Positions 26,310-36,060 of a stretch of DNA of 64,000 nucleotides are shown here, piece after piece. The notes below the pieces were generated by a model, which searched no databases, was not told the origin of the DNA, and worked only from the letters and a program-made list of their open reading frames with translations. The first letter of the stretch is position 1; each line of letters begins with the position of its first letter. A program made the translations under genes and the position numbers. This DNA is from Chlorobium sp. Lineage in GTDB: Bacteria > Bacteroidota > Chlorobiia > Chlorobiales > Chlorobiaceae. The stretch lies in assembly GCA_028277485.1 (NCBI GenBank), contig JANQGE010000070.1, positions 1 to 64,000 on the forward strand, in the 5' to 3' direction.

Positions 26310-27242
26310 CTACTGCAGTTCGTTACCCATCAGCATCAGCGGCTTAATACTTTGCTGATTCGTCGTATGGTATAAAACCCGGTCGTGACCGCCTACAGCA
26401 AAAGCTTTTTCAAACATTCTTTCCGCAAGCTCCCAACGTTTTTCACCGGCATCGAGCAGGATCAGCACTACATCCCTGTCTGCCTTTTTCGCCCTGGCAA
26501 TGAGGCATCTGCCGGCCTTCATGGTATAACCGGTTTTGATACCTACGGCATACTGATACTTTTCAAGGAGTTTATTGCTGGATTTGAGAGAGTACCTTTT
26601 CTTTGTTTTCTGCTCGTAAAACGATATCGAATCAAGGGCGGCTATACGGTTGAAAATTTCGTTACCGATCGCGTACTCGGTGAGCAACAACAGATCATTT
26701 GCTGTCGAGTAATGTCCCGCATAAGGCGCCCTGTCATACCCCGCCGGATTGGTAAAATGTGAATGTGCCATTCCTATCTCCCTTGCCCGGCGGTTCATTA
26801 TCCTGGCGAAACCTTTAACACTTCCGCCAAGGTAGATCGCTATAGCGAATGCGGCGTCATTGCTTGATCGCACCATCGACGCCTTGACCAGATCCACAAG
26901 ACGTATCTTTTCACCCGCGTCAAAACCTGCCTTGGCAGGTTCTACATTTGTCACCACTTTCGGGATTTCAACAATATCACCAAGCTTGCCGCTTTCAATC
27001 GCGATAATGGTAGTGAGTATCTTCGTAAGACTCGCAGGCTGTACACGTTTCCCGGTATTTTTGGACATGAGCACCTCCGATGTGCCGAGGTCCTTGAGGA
27101 TGTAGGAATTAATTTCCTGCTCAAATTTCAAGCTGTCTGGTTCCGTGGCCGGCTTTGCATAAGAAAGTGTCTGCAAGGCAAGCACCATAAAGGCGGTAAA
27201 TGCAGCAATGGAGAGAAAATCTACTGTTCCGGTTCTGTTCAT
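26310..27242 (-). CDS. dacA: D-alanyl-D-alanine carboxypeptidase (PBP5/6 type)
   Basis: Serine peptidase S11 trimming the terminal D-Ala of murein peptides in the periplasm. All three penicillin-binding motifs are visible: ASLTK (SxxK), RSSNDA (SxN) and GIKTGYT (KTG). An N-terminal hydrophobic stretch (IAAFTAFMVLALQTLSYA) ending SYA is a signal peptide. At about 310 residues it is a little shorter than E. coli PBP5 and lacks an obvious C-terminal amphipathic anchor. The start is uncertain between ATG 27242, ATG 27254 and GTG 27266. Confidence 0.88.
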   Translation of the reverse strand: MNRTGTVDFLSIAAFTAFMVLALQTLSYAKPATEPDSLKFEQEINSYILKDLGTSEVLMSKNTGKRVQPASLTKILTTIIAIESGKLGDIVEIPKVVTNVEPAKAGFDAGEKIRLVDLVKASMVRSSNDAAFAIAIYLGGSVKGFARIMNRRAREIGMAHSHFTNPAGYDRAPYAGHYSTANDLLLLTEYAIGNEIFNRIAALDSISFYEQKTKKRYSLKSSNKLLEKYQYAVGIKTGYTMKAGRCLIARAKKADRDVVLILLDAGEKRWELAERMFEKAFAVGGHDRVLYHTTNQQSIKPLMLMGNELQ

Positions 27243-27331
27243 GACTCGATGCATCAAAAGTTTCACAAAGATATCTTCATATCAGGTTCAAGACAAGCTC
27301 CTCAAAAACACCGCCCTGCTTTATGGTTCGG

Positions 27332-28474
27332 TCACGTTTCACCTCCTTCTCCCGAATCATCGCCAGGCACGGTATGTTTCACCGTGTTGAGATACTCCCT
27401 GAAGGTCTCGCCGTAAATCTCCCAGATGGTAATAAACAGGGCCGCGATAATGGGACCGACAATGAAACCCGATATACCGAACAGGCTTATACCGCCAAAC
27501 GTACCAAAAAAGATCAGCAGTTCGTGCATTCTGGTATCCCTTCCGACAAGAATGGGCCTGAGAATATTATCGATACTGCTGACCAGCAGGCCGCAAAAAA
27601 GCAGCAGGCCGGTTGCGGCCATATACTCTCCGGTCGCATAGAGATAAGCAACCGCCGGTCCCCATACAAGTCCGGACCCTATGATCGGAATGATTGACAG
27701 CACCGTCATGACCGCACCCCAGAATACGGCACTTTCAATACCTGCAACTTTCAAAGCAATCCCGGCAAGGGTTCCCTGAATGATGCCGATAACGAAGGTC
27801 CCTCTGATGGTCGCTCCGGTAACCGATGTAAATTTCTCCAGCATACGCGACTGGTCACGCTCGCTGAGCGGAAGATAGTACAGGATCTTCTCGAGAAAGT
27901 CTCGGCCATCCCTGAGGAAAAAAAACATGGTGTAGAAAAAAACAAACATCATAAACAGTGTCTGAACCGTCGTGAATGTAAAAGAAGAGAGATTCTCGAA
28001 AAGGTACGTGCTCATCTTTCCTACCAGTTCACCCGCTCGCTGGAGGATCTCGTCACTGTATTGGCTGATGGTTTCATAGTATGGCAATGAACTGAAAAAA
28101 TCATGAAAAGCTATCGGCTCTTCAAGACGTTCTTCAATCCAGGGGCCGACAGAACGGCTTACCTTTATCGCCTCTGCTGTAACGATGCCAAGCAGCGTCA
28201 ATAAAGGAAAGATCAGGATAACCGCCACGGTGAGAAGCGTCATGGCCGAACTGAGGCTTTTCCTTCCCCTAAAAAGGCGTTCGAACCATCGGTACAACGG
28301 CATTGCAAGTCCGGAAAAGATCGCGGCAATCAGAATAACCATGAGAAAATTGTAAACCATGGACACAAAAATCGCCGAGATAACCAGGACGAAAATCAGG
28401 AGTATGACATTGTTGAGAATCGTTTTTCGCATGCCTGTATCCATTGCTAAAAGTGATTGGCGACCCGTTATCAC
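27332..28474 (-). CDS. AI-2E family transporter (PerM/YdiK-like)
   Basis: Integral membrane protein of 380 residues with the family layout: two pairs of N-terminal helices, a soluble insertion with LPLSERDQSRMLEKF, and a C-terminal group of helices containing GIIQGTLAGIALKVAG, VWGPAVAYLYATG, and the GGISLFGISGFIVGPIIAAL signature. The GTG start at 28474 overlaps the stop of rsmE as GTGA, which supports this start by translational coupling. ATG 28444 is an alternative. Despite the family name, few members have been shown to move autoinducer-2; substrates vary. Confidence 0.85.
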   Translation of the reverse strand: MITGRQSLLAMDTGMRKTILNNVILLIFVLVISAIFVSMVYNFLMVILIAAIFSGLAMPLYRWFERLFRGRKSLSSAMTLLTVAVILIFPLLTLLGIVTAEAIKVSRSVGPWIEERLEEPIAFHDFFSSLPYYETISQYSDEILQRAGELVGKMSTYLFENLSSFTFTTVQTLFMMFVFFYTMFFFLRDGRDFLEKILYYLPLSERDQSRMLEKFTSVTGATIRGTFVIGIIQGTLAGIALKVAGIESAVFWGAVMTVLSIIPIIGSGLVWGPAVAYLYATGEYMAATGLLLFCGLLVSSIDNILRPILVGRDTRMHELLIFFGTFGGISLFGISGFIVGPIIAALFITIWEIYGETFREYLNTVKHTVPGDDSGEGGET

Positions 28475-29217
28475 AACCAGTCACCCGGCTGTTCATTCAC
28501 CACCAGCCGGGAACGAACCATTGCCACTGCAAAAATTCCGGCTGTTTCCGCACGCAGAACTGATTTTCCGAGCGAGATCTCACGAAAGCCTTCTTTGCGG
28601 GCTCGTCCGACTTCGTGTTCGGTAAACCCGCCCTCACCGCCTACAACAAACAACACATTTCTGCCGGAAAATGATGCCTCCTGCTTTATTTCAGACGATT
28701 CATAAGGGATGAGTTTCATGTCGTATCCCTCGAGCCGGAGCACCTCGTCAAAACGAAGAGGGTCTGTCATTTCCGGAAGATGGTATCTTTTTGTCTGGCA
28801 AGAGGCGGAAATCAGAACTTTTTTCCAGCGCTCCTGTTTATTTTTCACTTTCTCGGCTTTTGGCTGGGAGACCGTGCGCTCGGTTATCATGGGCACAATA
28901 CCGGTAACGCCAAGCTCGGTAGCCTTTTCGAGAAAGAAATCAAACCTCTGTGCCGACTTCAGAAGCGACATGGCAACCGACACTTTCACAGGAGAAGGAG
29001 AAACATACTCTTTTTTCTCAATAGCCGCCCTGAGAACGTTTCTGCCAATCTTTGTTATCCCCGCTGTCACCGAAAGTCCCTTTCCATCGGTAAGGTGAAT
29101 GACCTCTCCCTCTTTCTTTCTGAGAGCTTTTGTAATATGAAAAAATTCTTCCCCTTCGACCGAGAGTGTTCCTCCGGAAAGGTCAATCCGGTCTGACGGT
29201 GTATAAAAAAGGTCCAT
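28471..29217 (-). CDS. rsmE: 16S rRNA m3U1498 methyltransferase
   Basis: SPOUT-class methyltransferase of 248 residues that methylates U1498 of 16S rRNA. Family landmarks are HITKALRKKEGE, VAMSLLKSAQRFDFFLEKATELGV, and the knot segment FVVGGEGGFTEHEV followed by ISLGKSVLRAETAG. ATG 29217 (MDLFYTP) is chosen over an in-frame TTG 42 bases upstream that overlaps comF. It lies between comF and the AI-2E-type gene, which begins within its stop codon. Confidence 0.92.
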   Translation of the reverse strand: MDLFYTPSDRIDLSGGTLSVEGEEFFHITKALRKKEGEVIHLTDGKGLSVTAGITKIGRNVLRAAIEKKEYVSPSPVKVSVAMSLLKSAQRFDFFLEKATELGVTGIVPMITERTVSQPKAEKVKNKQERWKKVLISASCQTKRYHLPEMTDPLRFDEVLRLEGYDMKLIPYESSEIKQEASFSGRNVLFVVGGEGGFTEHEVGRARKEGFREISLGKSVLRAETAGIFAVAMVRSRLVVNEQPGDWL

Positions 29218-29248
29218 AGATGCCGATTCCCGAATTGCCACGCCCTTA

Positions 29249-29938
29249 TCAAGCAGCAAGCACTACGGTTGCAAGAGAGATCTGCCGGGCTCCGGCAGAC
29301 TCGAGCGCGCGCATGACAGCCGTAGCCGTCGAGCCGGTTGTCAGGACATCATCAACCAGCAAAATGTTTTCCGGCACTACATTGCCCGATGGCGTAAACG
29401 CATCTTTTACGTTGCTGTGCCTTTCTCTCAGGGACAACCCGGCCTGCGGCCGGGTGTGGTTTTTACAAACCACAAGATCGGTACAAACATCCTTGCGTAA
29501 AACCCCGGCCACCGCCCGGGCAATGACTTCCGACTGGTTGTAGGTCCGCTCGACAACTTTCAACCGGTTCAAAGGCACGGGAACAATACAGCTGAACGCA
29601 GCAGCCGCAGTGCTCCCGGCAATCATTTCAGCGAGAAGCGTACCGAAAACATTTCCAAGTCTATGCACCCCCTCGTACTTCATCGCATGCACAACCCTCT
29701 GCAACCTGTCGTTTTTATGAAATCGGTAAAGTGTCCAAGCACTTTCCGGCTGATTGCTTGCCGGGTAATTGCGCCGGAAAACCTCCTTTACTGCGTAACC
29801 GGCGGCATCAGCGTCGGAAAAAGCGTCGAAAGATGCAATACACTCCGGGCAGATGCCACGCTCCTTCGGAGCCAGAAGAGAGTGACATCCCGTACAGACG
29901 CGGGGATAGAAAAGATGGAGCATTTCGTCAATCAACAT
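29249..29938 (-). CDS. comF: ComF family phosphoribosyltransferase-like protein
   Basis: A 229-residue ComF/GntX-type protein. An N-terminal zinc ribbon (CTGCHS and CPEC) is followed by a double-zinc-free linker with MKYEGVHRLG, and by a PRTase domain with VPVPLNRLKVVERTYNQSE and the PRPP loop ILLVDDVLTTGSTA. In transformable bacteria ComF helps import single-stranded DNA; in many others its role is unknown. No other competence gene is in the window. Confidence 0.88.
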   Translation of the reverse strand: MLIDEMLHLFYPRVCTGCHSLLAPKERGICPECIASFDAFSDADAAGYAVKEVFRRNYPASNQPESAWTLYRFHKNDRLQRVVHAMKYEGVHRLGNVFGTLLAEMIAGSTAAAAFSCIVPVPLNRLKVVERTYNQSEVIARAVAGVLRKDVCTDLVVCKNHTRPQAGLSLRERHSNVKDAFTPSGNVVPENILLVDDVLTTGSTATAVMRALESAGARQISLATVVLAA

Positions 29939-29999
29939 CTATTACCTCCTATTGGACACCTCTGTTGTCGTCACAATTTGAGCCGGTTTGACCCTGGAT

Positions 30000-30992
30000 T
30001 CATACGATAGAGGAAAAGCACCGTGCTGCCGCCCCGTATACCCCGGCTTTGTTTCCGAGTTCCGCGAGGACCAGCTCTATCCCGTCATGCATTGACGGAA
30101 GCGTCGATTTTTTCACCTGTTCGAGCGCCGGAGATAAAACAAGGTTCCCCGCACCGGAAATACCGCCGCCTATAACAAATTTCCGAATATCCATCAATGC
30201 AACAACCCCGGCCAGCCCGACCCCCAGTATGGAACCCACCCTGTCCCAGACTCCCTTGGCGACAGGGTCTCCATGATGAGCGGCCTTCTCAAGCGTTTTC
30301 GGCGAAAGATCACACAGGTCTTTGCCATGAAACTCTTCGGACCAGCACTCCCGTGGACTGCGGCGGTAGCTGTCGAGTCCCATCGAAACAATGCTTTTCT
30401 TACCGATAAGACTCTCCACCCCCCCCTTTACTCCCGCATGAATGCTCTGCCCGCTGTAATCAACCGTCATATAACCGATCTCCCCTGCCGTACCCTGCGC
30501 CCCTCTGTACAGTTTGCGGTCAAGGATTATCCCGCCACCCACGCCGGTACCCAGGGTAACCATCACAAAATCCCTGAAAGCCTTTCCCGCCCCGAAAACC
30601 GCTTCGCCACATGCGGCGATATTGGCATCATTTTCAAGGATCAGGGAGCAGTCCATGGCATAGTCTCTGCTGAGAACCCGCAGCAGCTCGTTTTTCAGCG
30701 GATATTGTTCCCAGCCGGGAAGGTTCGGCGGATAGCTGAGAGTCCCTTTGTCGCTGTCAACGGCACCGGGAGCACCGAGTCCGATCCCCGCAAAAAGCTC
30801 TTCCCCGAGCTGCTTCCCGAACCGGTTGTACATGGAGAAAACAAGTGACGCAATATGCGAGACGATGCCTTCGAGCCCGGCCTCGACCTGCGTGGAGTGC
30901 CGTTCGTGCTCCAGCATACCAGCTTCTTCGTCGACAACGGCAATTTTAACAGCCGTTCCTCCCAGATCTATTCCCAGCGCCCAGCGAGACAT
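30000..30992 (-). CDS. ROK family sugar kinase (glucokinase-like)
   Basis: ROK-fold kinase of 330 residues. The phosphate-1 motif is GIDLGGTAVK, ENDANIAACGE holds the catalytic Asp region, and VTLGTGVGGGIILD binds phosphate. The usual ROK zinc site (CxCGxxGCxE) is replaced by SIHAGVKGGVESLIG with no cysteines, so this enzyme lacks the structural zinc. It sits 29 bases after lpxA on the same strand. With glgA in the same leftward run, a role in glucose or glycogen-derived sugar phosphorylation is reasonable but unproven. Confidence 0.8.
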   Translation of the reverse strand: MSRWALGIDLGGTAVKIAVVDEEAGMLEHERHSTQVEAGLEGIVSHIASLVFSMYNRFGKQLGEELFAGIGLGAPGAVDSDKGTLSYPPNLPGWEQYPLKNELLRVLSRDYAMDCSLILENDANIAACGEAVFGAGKAFRDFVMVTLGTGVGGGIILDRKLYRGAQGTAGEIGYMTVDYSGQSIHAGVKGGVESLIGKKSIVSMGLDSYRRSPRECWSEEFHGKDLCDLSPKTLEKAAHHGDPVAKGVWDRVGSILGVGLAGVVALMDIRKFVIGGGISGAGNLVLSPALEQVKKSTLPSMHDGIELVLAELGNKAGVYGAAARCFSSIV

Positions 30993-31021
30993 TCTTTCAT
31001 TCTCTGCTAATTTTGATCGAT

Positions 31022-31819
31022 TCAGGACTTGAATGGCCGTATATACTTCCTTTTTGCTGAATCATTACCAAAGAAATGGATTATCTCATCCACTTCAGGG
31101 GTACGTTCACATTCCTGCTCCACCTTTTCAAGCGCGTTGTCCAGCAGCAGGCCGGACTGGAAGATAATCCTGTATGCCTGACGTATCCCGTTAATCTGTT
31201 CCGAAGAGAAACCCCTTCGTTTGAGCCCTACCATGTTCAATCCTTCAAAACGGAAGGATTCATGGCCGCTTGCCATGACATATGGAGGAACATCGAGCGA
31301 GGCCCTTGATATCCCTCCGACCATGGCATACCTCCCTATACGGACAAACTGATGAACACCGGTAAGTCCGCCTACAAAAGCATAGTCCTCAACCTCACAA
31401 TGACCGCCGAACTGAACCGAATTCGCAATAATGACATGATTTCCTATAATGCAGTCATGGCCCGCATGGACATAGGCCATGATAAGGTTGTCGGAACCGA
31501 CAACCGTTTTACCGCTTGCTTTGGTGCCCCTGTTCAGGGTCACGTACTCCCTGATAACCGTGCGGTCGCCGACATGCAGGTAGGTTTTTTCACCTTCAAA
31601 CTTCAGATCCTGCGGAACAGTGGAGAGAGCCGCACCGGCAAAGACCCTGCATTCACTGCCTATCCGTGCCCCATCAGCAATCTGCACGTGCGGCCCGATC
31701 TGTGTTTTGTCTCCGATTACAACATCATCCTCGATAACCGTATAAGGGCCGATTGTAACCTCCTGGCCTATTTCAGCCTCCTCACCGACTATTGCTGTCG
31801 GATGTATACGAGTTCCCAT
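31022..31819 (-). CDS. lpxA: UDP-N-acetylglucosamine acyltransferase
   Basis: First committed enzyme of lipid A synthesis; adds a 3-hydroxyacyl chain from ACP to UDP-GlcNAc. A left-handed beta helix of hexapeptide repeats (IGPYTV, IGDKTQ, IGPHVQ and so on) takes up about 190 residues. The active His is within VHAGHDCIIGNH, and GHSH-like acyl-ruler residues follow in VHQFVRIG. The C-terminal helical domain contains GLKRRGFS. The length of 265 is standard. fabZ and lpxC are not adjacent, unlike many genomes. Confidence 0.93.
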   Translation of the reverse strand: MGTRIHPTAIVGEEAEIGQEVTIGPYTVIEDDVVIGDKTQIGPHVQIADGARIGSECRVFAGAALSTVPQDLKFEGEKTYLHVGDRTVIREYVTLNRGTKASGKTVVGSDNLIMAYVHAGHDCIIGNHVIIANSVQFGGHCEVEDYAFVGGLTGVHQFVRIGRYAMVGGISRASLDVPPYVMASGHESFRFEGLNMVGLKRRGFSSEQINGIRQAYRIIFQSGLLLDNALEKVEQECERTPEVDEIIHFFGNDSAKRKYIRPFKS

Positions 31820-31882
31820 GGAATATCTTTTTTACGGACACATCGAAAAACGGGCTTTGCACCTTCGCTTGTCGAAACGCCC

Positions 31883-34507
31883 TTATTTCAATAATTCAAT
31901 GTTTTTTTCATCAATTTCTTTGAAAAGCTGATCCATAATCTTCTCCGATTCCCCGGCCCGGCCGACCTCACGCAGGGCAAGAGCAAGGGCATAATAGACC
32001 TGCGGAGCTTCCGGTATGGCTACCACTTCAGCAAGCCGCTCCAGAAATGTAATATACGGATATGCTTTATCCTTTTCGCCGAGTGAAACATAGAGTGAAA
32101 CAACCGATGCTGCAACTCCCGGGTCCAGCCCGAAGCGCTCCAGAGGCAGCACCTCCTGTGATTTGTCCAGTGCCTCAATTGCAAGCTGCCTCCTGCTTGC
32201 TTTCCGAAAGGCTCCTTCTCTGTCCCTCACGGCGAGCTCTTCCTCCGGTTTTTCCGCAAGTCCAACCGCCAGACTGGCAAAGAGCGGTTTATAGTTTCCG
32301 CTGAGCCGGAGGGAGGTTTCCCCGATATAAGCCTCCGGATCATTGAGATTGCGATAGCTGAAAACACTGCAGAGGTTTGTCCAGAGCCGTGAAGCCCCGA
32401 CAAAATTCCGGCCCTCGGTATTCTTTACCGGAACAACCCTGTAGGCCAGACCATCGAGGCGCAGGTACTCGTCGATCCCCAGCAGGTTATCACGTCCGAC
32501 GGTAATGGCGAAATAGATCGGGCGCGCCGCGAAATTGTTCATCAGGATCTCGTAAACGGCAATATCCTGGGGCCGAAGAAAACCCTGCCCCTGAAAAGTA
32601 ACGCTCGGCATGATTTGCCACCGCAGTGTATCTACAAGAGCCTCCGGGGCCGCCATGCCCACTGCCCTGTATTCTTCAACAAGCTCCTCTTTTCGTGAAC
32701 CGGCCGGCAGATCGACTTCAACCGGCTGTATGGCAACATAGCTGATCTCTCTGAGTTCTTCATCGCTTAGGCTGAACGATATCTTTTTTGCTCCGTTAGG
32801 GGAAGTGTTTTTCAGTTGTTCGAGGTACCACCCCGTATTTGCAAGACTGAGGTTCACGACGCGGATGTCGGTGCGGATACCCTCGACCTCTTGAAGGTAC
32901 CACAACGGGAACGTATCATTATCCCCGTTGGTGAACAGTATCGCATCCTTTTCGCAGCTCTGCAGCATGTTCCACGCCCAGTCCCAAGGCACATAGTTCT
33001 CGGAACGATCATGCGTGTGGTAGTTGGCAAAAAGCATCCTGCCGTTTACCAGAAGCAGCACCGCACCCAGAGCGGCAATTGACAGCACCTGCCGCAGCTT
33101 TACACTGGAAACACCTTTGCGTATCCTGCTAATGAGATGTTCCACCCCGATACCGATCCAGATCGCAAAAGCAAAAAAGCTTCCGGTGTAGCTGTAATCG
33201 CGTTCCCTCGGCTGCGGTTCGGTCTGGTTGAGGTAAACAACGAGGGCCGCTCCGGTAAGAACAAACAGGGCGGTGATAACCGATCCCATTTTCCATTCCC
33301 TGCGGAAATGCGATACCGCTCCGAAAATCCCGACAAGAAAGGGAAGCCCCCAGAGCTGCGACCAATCAACGCCCGCACCTTCCAAATCGTTCTCCCTGCC
33401 GATAAACTGCCATCCGAGATAGCGCAGGTACATATGATACATCTGGTATCGCAGAAAGTAGTCGGTATCACTACCGTAGTGCTGGTAGAAATACTGGTGA
33501 AGAGGCTCGGAAGACCAGCGCCGGGGCCACAAGGGAAAATCCCCGTACTGCTCACGGTTCAGGTATGAGAAAAAGGCTTCCCCCGTTGACGGGTTGTTTT
33601 CGTTGATGGGTGGCGAGGCATTTGCCCGCACATAGATAAGCGTATAGGAGGTATAACCGATAACAAGCAGAAACAGGGACATGCTTACCATATGCAGCAG
33701 CCTGAACCGGTTAACATGAGCGTAGTAAACAACATAGATGATTCCTCCAAGCAGGATTACCGCGCCTCCCCATGAAGTATACTGCATGAGTATCGGCAAA
33801 CCCCTGATAATACCGACGTACACCAGCAGGAAAGCCGCGGATCCCGCAAGCATCATCACAAGGAAAGAGCGGAGGGTGACCTCGTATTTCTTATAGTAGT
33901 ACACCATGATGACGGCAAAGATCGCCAGAAGACTCAGCAGATGTACCCCTATGGAAAGACCGATCACATACATCGCGGCCATCAGCCAGTGCTCGTTCCC
34001 TTCTCCCGGCTTTTCATCGTACCATCGCAATATGAGCCAGACAACCAAGGCAGTGAAAAACAGGGAAGGCGCATATACTTCCGCTTCAACCGCGTTGAAC
34101 CAGAAACTGTCAGAAAACGCAAGTGAAAGCGCTCCCGAGGCGGCTCCTCCGTAAGCCGATATCTTTTCGAGAATATTCCATGAACCGGGTTCGGTTTTTC
34201 TGTACAGAACAATCAGGCGAACTATGATCAGGTAGGTAAGCATAACGGTTGCCGAAGCCGACAGTGTACTTAGAAGATTGACCCGCGCACCGATATCCTC
34301 AAAAAACGGGACCATGGAAAAAAGCCTGCCGACCAGCAGAAAAAGAGGCGCACCCGGAGGATGGGGCACACCTAAGGTGTAGGCTGTCGCAATAAACTCC
34401 CCGCAATCCCAGAAAGAGAGCGTAGGGGCCATGGTCATCAGGTAGACAACCTCAGTCAGTAAAAACAATGCTGCGGCAATACCGCGGTTTACCATCTTGT
34501 GATCCAT
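31883..34507 (-). CDS. DUF2723 family membrane protein with helical C-terminus
   Basis: Polytopic protein of 874 residues. The N-terminal half is a GT-C-like membrane domain (DUF2723) with TMAPTLSFWDCGEFIATAYTLGVPHPPGAPL in the first loop, where the acidic residue pair recalls protein O-mannosyltransferases. Around twelve membrane helices follow, then a soluble part with NGDNDTFPLWYLQEVEG and a TPR-like helical end. Such proteins are widespread in Bacteroidetes/Chlorobi. A sugar-transfer role in the envelope is inferred. ATG 34507 (MDHKM) is preferred; ATG 34522 and 34495 are possible. Confidence 0.82.
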   Translation of the reverse strand: MDHKMVNRGIAAALFLLTEVVYLMTMAPTLSFWDCGEFIATAYTLGVPHPPGAPLFLLVGRLFSMVPFFEDIGARVNLLSTLSASATVMLTYLIIVRLIVLYRKTEPGSWNILEKISAYGGAASGALSLAFSDSFWFNAVEAEVYAPSLFFTALVVWLILRWYDEKPGEGNEHWLMAAMYVIGLSIGVHLLSLLAIFAVIMVYYYKKYEVTLRSFLVMMLAGSAAFLLVYVGIIRGLPILMQYTSWGGAVILLGGIIYVVYYAHVNRFRLLHMVSMSLFLLVIGYTSYTLIYVRANASPPINENNPSTGEAFFSYLNREQYGDFPLWPRRWSSEPLHQYFYQHYGSDTDYFLRYQMYHMYLRYLGWQFIGRENDLEGAGVDWSQLWGLPFLVGIFGAVSHFRREWKMGSVITALFVLTGAALVVYLNQTEPQPRERDYSYTGSFFAFAIWIGIGVEHLISRIRKGVSSVKLRQVLSIAALGAVLLLVNGRMLFANYHTHDRSENYVPWDWAWNMLQSCEKDAILFTNGDNDTFPLWYLQEVEGIRTDIRVVNLSLANTGWYLEQLKNTSPNGAKKISFSLSDEELREISYVAIQPVEVDLPAGSRKEELVEEYRAVGMAAPEALVDTLRWQIMPSVTFQGQGFLRPQDIAVYEILMNNFAARPIYFAITVGRDNLLGIDEYLRLDGLAYRVVPVKNTEGRNFVGASRLWTNLCSVFSYRNLNDPEAYIGETSLRLSGNYKPLFASLAVGLAEKPEEELAVRDREGAFRKASRRQLAIEALDKSQEVLPLERFGLDPGVAASVVSLYVSLGEKDKAYPYITFLERLAEVVAIPEAPQVYYALALALREVGRAGESEKIMDQLFKEIDEKNIELLK

Positions 34508-34610
34508 AATCATCAGTAACAAGTACCGAACCGTGATTCATGCTGCACGTGATGCAGCATCCACATTTCGAATACAGTAATTCAACACAACTCAACAGCG
34601 GCCTTACTCG

Positions 34611-35753
34611 TCAACCGCTTACTTTCTTCATGAGCATCAGTTCTTCCGCTACCAGATCGGCAAAAAGAAAGCCCTTTTGAGAAACCTTTACGATACCGTT
34701 GCGCACGTCAAGCAAACCCTGCGCCCTGAACTTCTCCACAGTTTCCAGTATCTCCCCGGTATCTTTGTGGTGTCGCTGCAGAAAATCCAGACCGAGTCCG
34801 GAAGAAAGCCGCATCGAAAGAAATACCTGCTCGTTTATCCGTGCTTCTTCAGAAAGCATTTCGCTGAACGCCTGAGCTTCAAGAGGAGACGCGAGGTAAC
34901 GCATCATACTGCTCACGTTTGCGCTGCGCCGCTCCTGTTCCCCTGTTTTACAGAACGAATGTGCCGAAGGGCCGAACCCAAGATACGATTCCCTGTGCCA
35001 GCATCCCAGATTATAACGGGAAAAGAACCCCGGTTTCGAGAAATTTGAAACCTCATAGTGCTCAAAACCCTGTTCTCCGAGCAGTTCGCATGCAATAGTG
35101 TACATCTCAGCCTGCTTCTCTTCACCGGGCAGCGTTACCAGGCCCTTCTTCACACGTTGCGCAAGGAGCGTTTTTTTTTCCAGGGCAAGCATATAGATGG
35201 AAATATGTGGAACACCGATGGAAAGAGCACACTGCAAGTCGCTGAGCCACTCTTCGGCTGTCTCGCCCTCGGCGCCGCACATAAGATCAACGCTGACATT
35301 ACCGAACCTCTTCATTGCTTCCCTGGTCACTCGGACTGCGTCTTCCGCCGTATGACACCGTCCCAGGGTACCGAGTTTGCCGGGAAGAAAGGACTGAACG
35401 CCTATACTGAGGCGGTTGACACCCAGAGCAGCCAGATCACGAAATTTCTTCGGGGTTAAATCCTCAGGGTTCGCCTCAACGGTAATTTCGGCATCATCGC
35501 TCAACGAAATGAAATGTGCAACGGTTTCAAGCCACTGTTTGAGATAACCCGCACACACAAATGACGGGGTTCCTCCTCCGAAATGAACGGATTGAACGGT
35601 CCGGCCGCGAAATGCAGTCAAGCGTGCTACCGTTTCCTCATAAAGAGCGCGGAAAAAGCGCTCCTGGAGGTCCTGCCTCGTTACCAGAAAAAAGTCACAG
35701 TAAACGCAGCGGGTCCGGCAGAATGGAATATGCACATAACAATGTAAACCCAA
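34611..35753 (-). CDS. hemW: HemW-type radical SAM heme chaperone
   Basis: Radical SAM protein of 380 residues of the HemN/HemW group. The cluster motif CRTRCVYC appears at about residues 12-19 after YVHIPF, then FGGGTPS, and VEANPEDLT. HemW-type features are the short N-terminus and the lack of the extra cysteine that gives CxxxCxxCxC in true coproporphyrinogen oxidase HemN. HemW inserts heme into respiratory proteins. Old annotation as oxygen-independent coproporphyrinogen oxidase is likely wrong. Confidence 0.87.
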   Translation of the reverse strand: MGLHCYVHIPFCRTRCVYCDFFLVTRQDLQERFFRALYEETVARLTAFRGRTVQSVHFGGGTPSFVCAGYLKQWLETVAHFISLSDDAEITVEANPEDLTPKKFRDLAALGVNRLSIGVQSFLPGKLGTLGRCHTAEDAVRVTREAMKRFGNVSVDLMCGAEGETAEEWLSDLQCALSIGVPHISIYMLALEKKTLLAQRVKKGLVTLPGEEKQAEMYTIACELLGEQGFEHYEVSNFSKPGFFSRYNLGCWHRESYLGFGPSAHSFCKTGEQERRSANVSSMMRYLASPLEAQAFSEMLSEEARINEQVFLSMRLSSGLGLDFLQRHHKDTGEILETVEKFRAQGLLDVRNGIVKVSQKGFLFADLVAEELMLMKKVSG

Positions 35754-35924
35754 AAGCTGCTTGTCCCGTCTTGAAATAGTTGACAGTTTTCAAGCTACAT
35801 GCACCGCCGGTTCGCGTAAAGAAATACATTCGATACCGATAGTGACCTTGATCTCCGAAAGAAAAAAAATCGGAATTCGCCGTCGGGATCGGAATCGGGA
35901 ATCGATCTTTTCTTTTCCTTATCC

Positions 35925-36060
35925 CCTTGCCTACTGGCTACTGCCAACTTTCCCTTTTTGACTTTTTCCTTTTGAATTTTGACTTGCCACTCGTCACTAT
36001 TCTTTTGCCTACTGCCTACTGAAGACTGCCAACTGATTCCCCCTTCGTCACTCGTCACCG
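35925..36060. repeat. Degenerate heptamer-phased tract
   Basis: About 19 consecutive 7-base units can be read in phase: CCTTGCC, TACTGGC, TACTGCC, AACTTTC, CCTTTTT, GACTTTT, TCCTTTT, GAATTTT, GACTTGC, CACTCGT and onward to CTCGTCA. ACT recurs at the same phase. It occupies the gap between hemW and gmhB and runs a few bases into the gmhB stop region. The rest of the gap (35754-35924) shows no gene. Confidence 0.65.

Noticed and set aside
34540..34560. ATGCTGC/GCAGCAT hairpin between the DUF2723 gene and hemW
   Set aside because: A clear 7-bp stem, but without a T-tract on either strand, so no regulatory role can be supported.
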